DNA of 6,669 bases from Bacteroidota bacterium. Its GTDB lineage: Bacteria > Bacteroidota > Bacteroidia > Bacteroidales > UBA1556. The position numbers and the translations under genes were made by a program. The stretch is taken from NCBI GenBank assembly GCA_003648395.1, contig QMPB01000252.1:1-6669 (forward strand), in the 5' to 3' direction. Below are positions 1-6,669 of this stretch, one piece after another. How positions within the stretch are numbered: the first letter of the stretch is position 1; each line of letters opens with the position of its first letter. The notes under the pieces were generated by a model. That model did not search any database. It saw only the letters and a program-made list of their open reading frames with translations, and was not told the origin of the DNA.

Positions 1-2251
1 TAATTACATAAATAGTAGTATCACCTATACTAATACAAGAACTTGCAGGATGGTTACCTGTTAATAATATTGAGTTATGTAAAACATTAATATTTGCTGC
101 GTTTTTTATATTAATTGCTTCACCACCGCCCTGCATTGTAATAAAATTGTTATCTACTAGAAGTGCAACATCTTCTCCTTGCCCCATTAGTCTAATATCA
201 ATTGCATTACTAATTGTTACGCTACAATTTACTTTATTTGATGAAAAATAAGAAGTATCTTGTATAGGGGTATTTAGGTTTATGGTTGTACTATTACTTG
301 GAGTACTAGAATTTACATTAAAAGTGTTATGTGAGATAAAAAATACAGAATAATTTAAATCAATAATATTACCAACAATATCATCAAATGTGTTATCTGT
401 TACAATTAATGCTATTAGATAATTTAGATCACCGTAAGAAGTAATACTATGGGTACCTTTAATAAATCTATTATTTTTTATCTCTAAGAAGGAAGCGATA
501 GAATCTATATAAATATTTTCAAATTCTTGGTCAGCTATAGTATTATCGGAACCTTCTATTATGCAATTATAGATATTTACTCCATCACAATATTTACTGA
601 TGTCAACAACTCTACCAAAAGAAACTCCTTCAGATCGAATATTAAGATGTTTTAGTGTTACGGATTGTGCTGAATCAAATTGCAAAGTATAATTTGAATC
701 AACTGAAGTAGGAGCATAACTAATAATTACATCAGAGCTATCATGAGTTGCTGATTGAAAAAGTATAGAATAGTCTTCTTCAACACCATTAATATATGGT
801 ATTGAAACCTGCTCATTATAAATACCAGAAGCGACATTAAAAATAATATTGTTATCTATTCCTTGAGATTTAAGAGCTTCGACTGCATTATTAAAACTGA
901 TATAGTTATCAGGGCCAGAGCCAGCGGCATCAATAGTTTTAACACCTGAGAGAGGAGAAGGCGTAAACTCATCTGCACCAATATCTGGATTGAGAGTATC
1001 TCTTACTTCTCCATCAATATCTGTAGAGATTCTAGTAAGAACTTTTCCTTGATTATTTAAGACGTATGAACTAAGATGTAAATCAGTTGTAGAGGTAAAA
1101 TCAGGTAATACAGAGATTGAATTAGTAAATTTACCTGAAGCAGTTTGCAATGCCGATAAATCAGTTCTAATACCTCCCCAGAAAGCAAGCTTCGACCCCG
1201 AAGAATATAAACAGTTGAAATCAGCATCTGAAACATTATTAGGAGTTGTAATATAAAGAGAATATCCACTTCCGAGCATATATGCTATGTTATTTTCAAA
1301 ATTAACATCTACTCCATTTTCGTGGATAATACAAGCAGCAGAGGAGTCTCCTTCTACATATACTGAGTTATTGTATATATCACTTAAAGTCGCCTGGTAT
1401 ATCCTAATTCCATAAGTTTTCATTCCGCCTTTACAGCTAACAAAGTTATTTGCTATAAGACTTCTTACTCCTGTAGATGCTCCATTAAAGAATATTCCAC
1501 TATAGTAACTATTAGCAACCATATAAACCCTATTGTTAATCACTTGTACTCCTCCATCATTATTATCTATATAGATACCTGATGGAGATCCTGAAGGGTT
1601 ATTATAATTGATTGTATTATCTGAAATAATAGTAGAATCACAATATGAAACATAAATACCATTACTATTAAACTCTAAAATATCATTACCTAAAAATACA
1701 TTTGATCGGTTAGGAGTAGTTGTACTTCCTTTCCAGTAAATACCACTTGAACCTCCATATATGTAATTATTTGAAATAATATTATTGCTACAATCCATTG
1801 AATTACTATAAATACCTATATGATTATCGTTTAGGCTAACCCCTGAGTTAGTATGTAAGCTACAACTATCAATCTCATTGAAACTTGAACCGTTCCGAAA
1901 CTCTACCACACGTCCATAAGAGGGACTAAGGGCAACTAGTTTAATATTATTAAATATAACATTATTAGTACTGTCAAGACAAAGGATCCAGTTTGTATCT
2001 ACACTATTTGATGAATATTGAATAACTACATCTGTATTGTTACCGCTTGCCGATTCAAAAGTTATTGTATTGGCAAATGATGTGCCATTAATAGTGGGTA
2101 TAGTTATCTGTTCATTATATATATCTGAGGCAACTCTAAATTTAATTGGATTATCGATTCCTCGAATAATCATTGCATTAATTGCTTGTGTAAAACTTGT
2201 ATAATTATCAGGTCCAGAGCCTGCTGAGTCTATTGTCTTTGTTCCTGATAA
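1..2251 (-). repeat. Tandem right-handed beta-helix modules (one complete, one cut by the edge)
   Basis: Module A covers residues 632-1064 (2251-953). Module B starts at residue 1065 (952) and runs off the window after 317 residues. Both start LSG-T/V-KTID-S/A-AGSGPDNY, then share GIDN, VAS.IYNEQ, IP.ING, SVD.N and S.GRVV. By eye about half of the first 118 residues are identical, so this looks like an internal duplication. The interior shows many Asn-rich turns and GIY motifs (for example around residues 777-779), as in PbH1/NosD-type helices. If B is as long as A, it would end about 116 residues past the window edge. Confidence 0.8.
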
Positions 2252-4144
2252 TGGAGGTAACTCATATATGGTTATTGCATTTGCCAAATAGATATTTCCA
2301 TCTATTGAATCATTTACAATTACATCATATTGCATATTCCCAGCTGTTTTAGGTATAGTAAAGTAAGCTACAATTTCAGTATCACTAATTACTGTTAATG
2401 AGTTTGGATTTATTTGTCCCATTTCGTTATCAAAATATACATAAGTAGTATCTGAAATAAAGTTTGTATTAAACCCAATTACAGTAACAGAAAGATTTTG
2501 ACCTTTAAAAGCAGAATCAGGATTAATACTGATAATCTGAGCTGGAGCTTTCTGAATATCAAATAATCTTGGTCTAACAAGATATCCATCACTATCAGAA
2601 TAGATTGTAACATCCCAGAGTCCTGCTGCTGTATAAAGAGGAATGGTAAATTCAACATTCATCAAGCTATCATTATCAGTACCAACCATTTGAAAATCAA
2701 TAGTATCACCATCCATTGAAATATATCCTGAAGGAGTAGATCCTTGACTTAATTTTGTTTTTAAAGTATTTATAGTCATACTAACATTATCACCTTGGGC
2801 AGTAGGCGTAGGCTCAGGTTCTATTGAAATTATTCTAGCGCCATTAGTATCTAAATAAAATGCCTCATGTTTAATAAGTTCTCCTTCATTCTGCGAGTTT
2901 GTATGCACATCATAGAATCCAATTTTAGCATTTGCAGGAATGCTAAAATTTACATTTATAATTGTATCACTTTGTGTAGAAACACTAGACGATTGCAAAG
3001 TATCTAATCCACGAATCATATATGAGTCTGGAGTGGATCCTTGTAAAAATCTTGAATATTTAGCTTCAATATCAATGGAAACAACATCTCCTTGAACAGA
3101 ACTATTCGGACTTACACTTATGATATATGCAGGTGGAGGATTTATTGTAAATGCATACATTTGTTCAATAAGACCATCAATATTTGATTCTATTTCCAGA
3201 TTCCACATATCAATATTTGCTGTTTCTGGTATATAAAATGAAGATTCTAATGTAGTATCATCAACCACATTATTATAGAAGGCAACAATCAAGTCATCTC
3301 CTTCCATATTCATAGTTAGCATTGTATGAATGCTGCTTTGAGTAAAATTCGTGTTATTACCAATAATAGTTACCATCACAGTATCTCCTTGACGTGCATT
3401 ATCTGGTGTAAATGATTTAATTGTTGGATTTAATCGGAGTTCAAAGCAATTTGTTTTTACTAATGTATCAAAAGTATTCTCAATATGTAAATCGTATAAT
3501 CCAAGGCTATCATCCGAATTAAAATAGAATTCAGCATCCATTTCTGTTGATGAGGTATAATTATTTGAGCTAGAACCAACACTATCTTTACCACTTAACC
3601 AAACGGTACATCCTCCCGAAATATCAAAATGTGTATTTAGTCCAACAATATCAATTAATTCAGTATGATCTTGATGACCTATTGTAGGATCAATTGTCTC
3701 TATACTACCAGGAAGTGCATAAATGGTAAATCCATTTGTCATTGTAATATAGCTATCAGCGTCATCATATACTTGAACATCATAATCGCCATAACTTACA
3801 TTATTTGGGATAGTAAAATCTACTGTTAATATGGAATCTTCCATTGCATTTGCCATGGTTCCAACAATAGTATCGTTTACTCCAATAAGTATTACTTCTA
3901 AGGCACCAGAATAAAAACTTGTCCCTTCAGCATTTAATGTCATAACAAAACTTTCACCATGATGTGCCGAGTCTTGATATACTTCAAGGATATTAGCTGG
4001 TATTTGGCCATCTGGAGTATTGCCTATTGGAAACTTAAGTTCAGAATTATTTTTATTATTAATAAAAGTGTTTTCATTTACCGAAGATGCATAAAAAAAG
4101 AAGGTAGAAAACATTAAGGCTAAAAAAAGGTATAAACTTTTCAT
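1..4144 (-). CDS. Giant secreted IPT/TIG-repeat and parallel beta-helix surface protein (C-terminus outside window)
   Basis: Seen: an open frame from ATG at 4144-4142 to the window edge, 1381 codons with no stop. Residues 1 to about 20 form a signal peptide (Lys2, then a hydrophobic core to Tyr18-Ala19), which supports this start. Residues 49-630 hold six Ig-like repeats with the pattern 'IISI.P.S..QG..V.V.I.G.NT.F', ending 'F.IP..A..G.YDV.V'; they resemble IPT/TIG domains. Residues 632-1064 form a right-handed beta-helix module with NN.I/GIY-type turns, closed by PDIGADEF at 1053-1060. A second copy starts at 1065 and is cut by the edge. Family knowledge: such proteins in Bacteroidota are exported, often by type IX secretion, and act in adhesion or surface binding. 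Inferred: an adhesin-like or surface structural protein; a C-terminal sorting domain would lie beyond the window. No catalytic residues were recognised, though a beta-helix can also be a polysaccharide lyase. Architecture is well supported; function is unknown. Confidence 0.9.
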   Translation of the reverse strand, partial: MKSLYLFLALMFSTFFFYASSVNENTFINNKNNSELKFPIGNTPDGQIPANILEVYQDSAHHGESFVMTLNAEGTSFYSGALEVILIGVNDTIVGTMANAMEDSILTVDFTIPNNVSYGDYDVQVYDDADSYITMTNGFTIYALPGSIETIDPTIGHQDHTELIDIVGLNTHFDISGGCTVWLSGKDSVGSSSNNYTSSTEMDAEFYFNSDDSLGLYDLHIENTFDTLVKTNCFELRLNPTIKSFTPDNARQGDTVMVTIIGNNTNFTQSSIHTMLTMNMEGDDLIVAFYNNVVDDTTLESSFYIPETANIDMWNLEIESNIDGLIEQMYAFTINPPPAYIISVSPNSSVQGDVVSIDIEAKYSRFLQGSTPDSYMIRGLDTLQSSSVSTQSDTIINVNFSIPANAKIGFYDVHTNSQNEGELIKHEAFYLDTNGARIISIEPEPTPTAQGDNVSMTINTLKTKLSQGSTPSGYISMDGDTIDFQMVGTDNDSLMNVEFTIPLYTAAGLWDVTIYSDSDGYLVRPRLFDIQKAPAQIISINPDSAFKGQNLSVTVIGFNTNFISDTTYVYFDNEMGQINPNSLTVISDTEIVAYFTIPKTAGNMQYDVIVNDSIDGNIYLANAITIYELPPLSGTKTIDSAGSGPDNYTSFTQAINAMIIRGIDNPIKFRVASDIYNEQITIPTINGTSFANTITFESASGNNTDVVIQYSSNSVDTNWILCLDSTNNVIFNNIKLVALSPSYGRVVEFRNGSSFNEIDSCSLHTNSGVSLNDNHIGIYSNSMDCSNNIISNNYIYGGSSGIYWKGSTTTPNRSNVFLGNDILEFNSNGIYVSYCDSTIISDNTINYNNPSGSPSGIYIDNNDGGVQVINNRVYMVANSYYSGIFFNGASTGVRSLIANNFVSCKGGMKTYGIRIYQATLSDIYNNSVYVEGDSSAACIIHENGVDVNFENNIAYMLGSGYSLYITTPNNVSDADFNCLYSSGSKLAFWGGIRTDLSALQTASGKFTNSISVLPDFTSTTDLHLSSYVLNNQGKVLTRISTDIDGEVRDTLNPDIGADEFTPSPLSGVKTIDAAGSGPDNYISFNNAVEALKSQGIDNNIIFNVASGIYNEQVSIPYINGVEEDYSILFQSATHDSSDVIISYAPTSVDSNYTLQFDSAQSVTLKHLNIRSEGVSFGRVVDISKYCDGVNIYNCIIEGSDNTIADQEFENIYIDSIASFLEIKNNRFIKGTHSITSYGDLNYLIALIVTDNTFDDIVGNIIDLNYSVFFISHNTFNVNSSTPSNSTTINLNTPIQDTSYFSSNKVNCSVTISNAIDIRLMGQGEDVALLVDNNFITMQGGGEAINIKNAANINVLHNSILLTGNHPASSCISIGDTTIYVI
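2255..4000 (-). repeat. Six tandem IPT/TIG-like Ig-fold repeats inside the secreted protein
   Basis: The repeats are at about 3710-4000 (R1), 3431-3709 (R2), 3134-3430 (R3), 2846-3133 (R4), 2549-2845 (R5) and 2255-2548 (R6), which is 93 to 99 residues each. Each opens with a short strand (for example IISVSPNSS in R4, IISINPDSA in R6), then Q/K-G and a beta strand. An N-T-H/N-F turn follows in R2, R3 and R6, and Q-G-S-T-P in R4 and R5. Most close with F.IP and YDV- or WDV-like strands. R2 lacks the IP motif and is the most divergent. It carries the only two cysteines of the first 630 residues (Cys179 and Cys233). The match to IPT/TIG is by pattern reading, not a profile search. Other Ig-like families of similar size are possible. 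Confidence 0.75.
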
Positions 4145-4160
4145 ATTATGTATTTTTACT

Positions 4161-4203
4161 AAAAAAAACAGATAGTAATTACGAGCATAATTATTCTGTT
4201 TTT
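4161..4203 (-). promoter_or_regulatory. Leader hairpin followed by T8 tract upstream of the secreted-protein gene
   Basis: On the minus strand the arms are AAAAACAGA (4203-4195) and TCTGTTTTT (4172-4164), then TAATTA (4193-4188) and TAATTA (4181-4176) around a six-base loop. A 1 versus 3 base internal loop separates the two helices. Eight T follow directly (4168-4161), 16 bases before the ATG. The shape is that of an AT-rich intrinsic terminator or attenuator in the 5' leader. It could also simply be a structure that affects translation. The pairing is seen directly; the regulatory role is inferred, and the low GC content makes the stem weak. Confidence 0.45.
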
Positions 4204-4235
4204 ATTTGTGATTAAAGTGATTTAATTATTCTCCA

Positions 4236-4243
4236 CAAATATA
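4236..4243 (-). promoter_or_regulatory. Candidate Bacteroidota -7 element (TATATTTG)
   Basis: The minus strand reads TATATTTG here, matching the phylum's TAnnTTTG -7 consensus, about 92 bases before the ATG at 4144. It would give a leader of roughly 85 bases containing the 4161-4203 hairpin. No clear TTTG/TTG -33 element is visible at the usual spacing, so the call is weak. The leader also has no Shine-Dalgarno sequence, as is common in this phylum. Confidence 0.35.
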
Positions 4244-4277
4244 ATGAAAACTGATAAATATCTCCTATTTTTTTATT

Positions 4278-4298
4278 ATTAATATTTTCAATATTAAT
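4278..4298. repeat. Perfect AT-only palindrome (9-base arms, 3-base centre)
   Basis: ATTAATATT at 4278-4286 and AATATTAAT at 4290-4298 are exact reverse complements around TTC. The palindrome lies about 35 bases upstream of the candidate -7 element of the secreted-protein gene, a plausible place for a regulator to bind. It consists only of A and T in an AT-rich region, so chance is a real alternative. Confidence 0.35.
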
Positions 4299-4434
4299 TT
4301 ATAACATACATTATTTCAAACAGTTTAAAACTCTTGTCACTGTTGATTTTGGAGGGGTTTACAATTATAACATAAAGAGAAATAATATATCTGATTAGTT
4401 ATATACTACTATTTCGGTAAAACCTTACCTAAAC

Positions 4435-4466
4435 AAAAAAGGCCTTACAATTAAGTAAAGCCTTTT
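4435..4466 (-). terminator. Intrinsic terminator of the GT117/DUF2723 gene
   Basis: In the minus-strand transcript AAAAGGCUUUAC (4466-4455) pairs with GUAAGGCCUUUU (4448-4437) around the loop UUAAUU. This makes a 12-pair stem with a single G-U wobble, running into six U (4440-4435). It starts 24 bases after the TAA at 4493-4491. On the plus strand the wobble becomes a C/A mismatch, so the structure is better formed in the minus orientation. It separates the upstream gene from the secreted-protein gene. Confidence 0.85.
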
Positions 4467-4490
4467 CTAAAATTATATGTTTTTTTTACA

Positions 4491-6669
4491 TTATTTCATA
4501 CTTTGTTCCATATTGAAACGCTGTATTCCTGATTCAAATACTTTTTGAGCATTTGCAGCTAGTTTATCTTGTTTATAAGTTCTTCCAAGCCTAGAAACTT
4601 CTTGAAGCACAAATAATGCATTTCGCTTCTCATTCAAATATTCTCCAGCTTGAGTGTCATGATAATAAAACTCTAGGTTATGAGAGAATATATCTAAAAG
4701 ACGCTCAGTAATAGCATTTGCCTTTTCAGTTTGACCAATCTTGTAGTAATTCTCAGCAATAGGAGTCATAAAATAATCAAATGGCACTGTTGACTCAGGT
4801 AAAGCATCCATACATTTATCAAGTACTTTTTCTGCCTTATCATTTTTACCTTCATTAACTAACTCAGCAGCTAACCTACCAAAATTACTCCTGTAATTAC
4901 GTATTGAACGCATATGATGTTCATCGAAATACAAGCTAGGATCATTAATACCATCATATTTGAACACATTCATCAACTTATCATAAAGAATATCTGTATT
5001 TACTCTACCATAGCTTCCTAATGTATATTTTCCAGCCGACTTAATAGGAACTAACCTGTATGCCATTCCATCTAGTTGAAAGTATTGCATCAAGTGTAAG
5101 TAAGCATCTGCTCCAGTTGTGATAGCAAAATATACTGGTCTGTCCCAATTAAATGAGGCTAACATGTCCATCATCATAAGATTATTCTTCTGAACTAAGT
5201 TCTCATTAATCTTCCACTCCATTTTGTCAACTATCAGTGCGCTATCTTTAGCCGCAACAGTTCCATTAGCAATAACTTTAGCAGGATCTACATCAACGTA
5301 AACATTCTTTGTTGGTATATAATTCATCTTAGTTCCATCACGCAAAGGATATTTTGTATTTCCTTTATCACTAAAGAAGAAATTCATTAAGTCACTAAGT
5401 TTATAAAAGTTTCCTTTCTTAGCAATTTTTGGATTATCAATGAAGTATGCAACATCATTAGTCCCTTGAATATACTGAGAACGCTCGATACTTAGAGGAA
5501 TTGGCTCTGCTTCATAAGTTTTACGTCGCATTTGGTCGACATACCAATCGGTATTGAATAGGCTAAGATTTACAATCTTAATATCCGTTCTCACTCCTTC
5601 AACTTCCTGAGCATACCAAAGAGGGAAAGTGTCGTTATCACCATTTGTAAAAAGTATGGCATTTGGGGCGCATGAGTTAAGATAATTCTTTGCAATATTA
5701 ATTGTGTTATATCTGCCAGAGCGGTCATGGTCATCCCAGTTTTGCTGAGCCATAATTCCAGGTACTAATATAAGTGTAAGCCCAGTAATTGCAGTAGCTG
5801 TAACATTAGGATTCATATATTTCTTCAGCCATTCGTAGAGTGCTAGAACTCCAAGTCCAATCCATATTGCAAATGCATAATATGATGCCACATAGGCATA
5901 ATCTCGCTCACGAGGTTGGTATGGGTATGGGTTTAAATATACAATTATTGCAATTCCTGTCATTACAAATAATGCTATTACAACAATACCATCTTTATAA
6001 TTCTTTATAAGGTGAAAATACAATCCAATTAAACCAAGAATTAATGGTAAAAAGAAATAGGTATTATGTCCTTTATTAGACTGTAAATCAATTGGCATCA
6101 TACTTTGGTCTCCAAGTCTAGCATCGTCAATAGCTGATATTCCCGATATCCAATTACCATGAGTTTTTTCTCCATTTCCTTGGATATCGTTCTGACGACC
6201 AACAAAGTTCCACATAAAGTATCGCATATACATATGGCCTATCTGATAGCTAAAGAAGAAGTGTAAATTATCTCCAAAACTAGGCACTTCAAGTACTTTA
6301 TCTTTTCCATTTTCACTTATACGTATCTTTTTAGGGTGATCACCCATGTATTGCTTATATACTTGTGCATGAATCGCTCTCTGACTACTCCACATTCGTG
6401 GAAAAATAGTAGTAAACCTTTCATCAAAAACAGGTATTCTATTCTTTCTAGTATCAGTTAAAATGTATGCCTGTTTGATAGAATACTTAGAATTATTTAC
6501 TTTCTTAAGATAATCTTCTGCTTGTGATTTGTACTGGTAGAATTTAATTAAACCAGGGTCTCCCAACGCAATTTTGCTTGGTTTACGTAGTCTTTCTTTA
6601 TCAACTACACAATATGACTTTGTATAAACTCCAGATTTGTCTTTCCATTCGCTTTGAGGCTTAGTTGGA
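4491..6669 (-). CDS. GT117/DUF2723 family membrane protein, TMEM260-like putative O-mannosyltransferase (N-terminus outside window)
   Basis: Seen: 725 codons from the window edge to TAA at 4493-4491. The frame stays open upstream of the TTG at 6566, so the true start lies outside. Numbering from the edge: a soluble segment with FTTIFPRMWSS (85-95); membrane helices at about 203-221, 227-245, 263-281 and 290-307; a loop NPYPYQPRERDY (246-257); the segment NAILFTNGDNDTFPLWY (336-352); and a C-terminal region of TPR-like helix pairs (about 587-718). Family knowledge: full Bacteroidota members are roughly 1000-1100 residues, with a multi-pass GT-C-type N-terminal half carrying the presumed catalytic acidic residues, which is missing here. 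The human relative TMEM260 transfers mannose to IPT domains. Inferred: an inner-membrane glycosyltransferase acting on exported proteins from a lipid-linked sugar. The family assignment is secure from recall of conserved segments. The bacterial substrate is not known to me. It is transcribed first and followed by its own terminator. Confidence 0.88.
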   Translation of the reverse strand, partial: PTKPQSEWKDKSGVYTKSYCVVDKERLRKPSKIALGDPGLIKFYQYKSQAEDYLKKVNNSKYSIKQAYILTDTRKNRIPVFDERFTTIFPRMWSSQRAIHAQVYKQYMGDHPKKIRISENGKDKVLEVPSFGDNLHFFFSYQIGHMYMRYFMWNFVGRQNDIQGNGEKTHGNWISGISAIDDARLGDQSMMPIDLQSNKGHNTYFFLPLILGLIGLYFHLIKNYKDGIVVIALFVMTGIAIIVYLNPYPYQPRERDYAYVASYYAFAIWIGLGVLALYEWLKKYMNPNVTATAITGLTLILVPGIMAQQNWDDHDRSGRYNTINIAKNYLNSCAPNAILFTNGDNDTFPLWYAQEVEGVRTDIKIVNLSLFNTDWYVDQMRRKTYEAEPIPLSIERSQYIQGTNDVAYFIDNPKIAKKGNFYKLSDLMNFFFSDKGNTKYPLRDGTKMNYIPTKNVYVDVDPAKVIANGTVAAKDSALIVDKMEWKINENLVQKNNLMMMDMLASFNWDRPVYFAITTGADAYLHLMQYFQLDGMAYRLVPIKSAGKYTLGSYGRVNTDILYDKLMNVFKYDGINDPSLYFDEHHMRSIRNYRSNFGRLAAELVNEGKNDKAEKVLDKCMDALPESTVPFDYFMTPIAENYYKIGQTEKANAITERLLDIFSHNLEFYYHDTQAGEYLNEKRNALFVLQEVSRLGRTYKQDKLAANAQKVFESGIQRFNMEQSMK

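Larger units (their letters stand above)
4145..4490. other. Intergenic region between the two minus-strand genes
   Basis: These 346 very AT-rich bases hold no convincing gene on either strand. Reading along the minus strand from the upstream stop codon, they contain an intrinsic terminator (4435-4466), a small unassigned hairpin (4416-4429), an AT-only palindrome (4278-4298), a candidate -7 promoter element (4236-4243) and a hairpin with a T8 tract just before the next start (4161-4203). The remaining stretch, about 4299-4415, shows a GC-richer patch (TTTGGAGGGG near 4348-4357) for which I have no explanation. Confidence 0.8.

Noticed and set aside
1057..1269. A 70-codon minus-strand open frame rich in Leu and Ile
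   Set aside because: It lies wholly inside the long secreted-protein frame, in another frame on the same strand. Its hydrophobic content is what an AT-rich shadow frame gives. It has no supporting start signal or recognisable family.
2549..3133. DNA-level tandem repeat or CRISPR-like pattern around the two QGSTP segments of R4 and R5
   Set aside because: The similarity is at protein level with changed codons (GGATCC versus GGATCT), and the spacing is that of a domain repeat. There are no identical short repeats with spacers.
1..4144. Possible pseudogene, because no start-to-stop frame of this length closes within the window
   Set aside because: Codon-by-codon reading from 4144 to base 2 gives no stop and no frame shift, and domain motifs continue in one frame throughout. 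The gene simply extends past the edge.
4416..4429. Short hairpin GGTAA-AACC-TTACC read as a second terminator
   Set aside because: The stem is only five pairs and has no T tract on either strand. The 12-pair hairpin at 4435-4466 already explains termination.
4491..6566. A self-contained 691-residue gene starting at TTG 6566
   Set aside because: The frame stays open for 34 more codons to the window edge, and the family is known to have a large N-terminal membrane half. The TTG is an internal Leu codon.

Overview
The window looks like a chromosomal piece of an AT-rich member of the Bacteroidota. Four things support this: a GT117/DUF2723-type membrane protein typical of the phylum; a huge secreted protein with the Bacteroidota-style opening 'LSG.KTID.AGSGPDNY.SF..A' and the closing motif 'PDIGADEF'; a candidate -7 box of the phylum's TAnnTTTG type; and no Shine-Dalgarno sequence before the one visible start codon. 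No narrower taxon can be supported.

All coding sequence is on the minus strand and both genes run off the window. From right to left in transcription order: (i) 6669-4491 is the C-terminal 725 residues of a GT117/DUF2723 (TMEM260-like, putative protein O-mannosyltransferase) membrane protein, with four visible membrane segments, a conserved periplasmic region and a helical, TPR-like tail. (ii) 4490-4145 is a 346-base intergenic region holding an intrinsic terminator for that gene, an AT-only palindrome, a candidate Bacteroidota promoter, and a hairpin followed by a T8 tract in the leader of the next gene. (iii) 4144-1 is an uninterrupted frame of 1381 codons with no stop in the window. It encodes an exported protein with a signal peptide, six divergent IPT/TIG-like (Ig-fold) repeats of about 97 residues, one complete right-handed parallel beta-helix module of 433 residues, and most of a second copy of that module.

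The terminator and candidate promoter suggest separate transcription of the two genes. The pairing is still notable. The eukaryotic relative of the GT117 enzyme, TMEM260, O-mannosylates IPT domains, and the next gene encodes an exported protein with six IPT-like repeats that is rich in the Bacteroides O-glycosylation sequon D-(S/T)-(A/I/L/V/M/T). An enzyme-substrate link is an inference, not something the sequence proves. No RNA genes, mobile elements or CRISPR arrays were seen.
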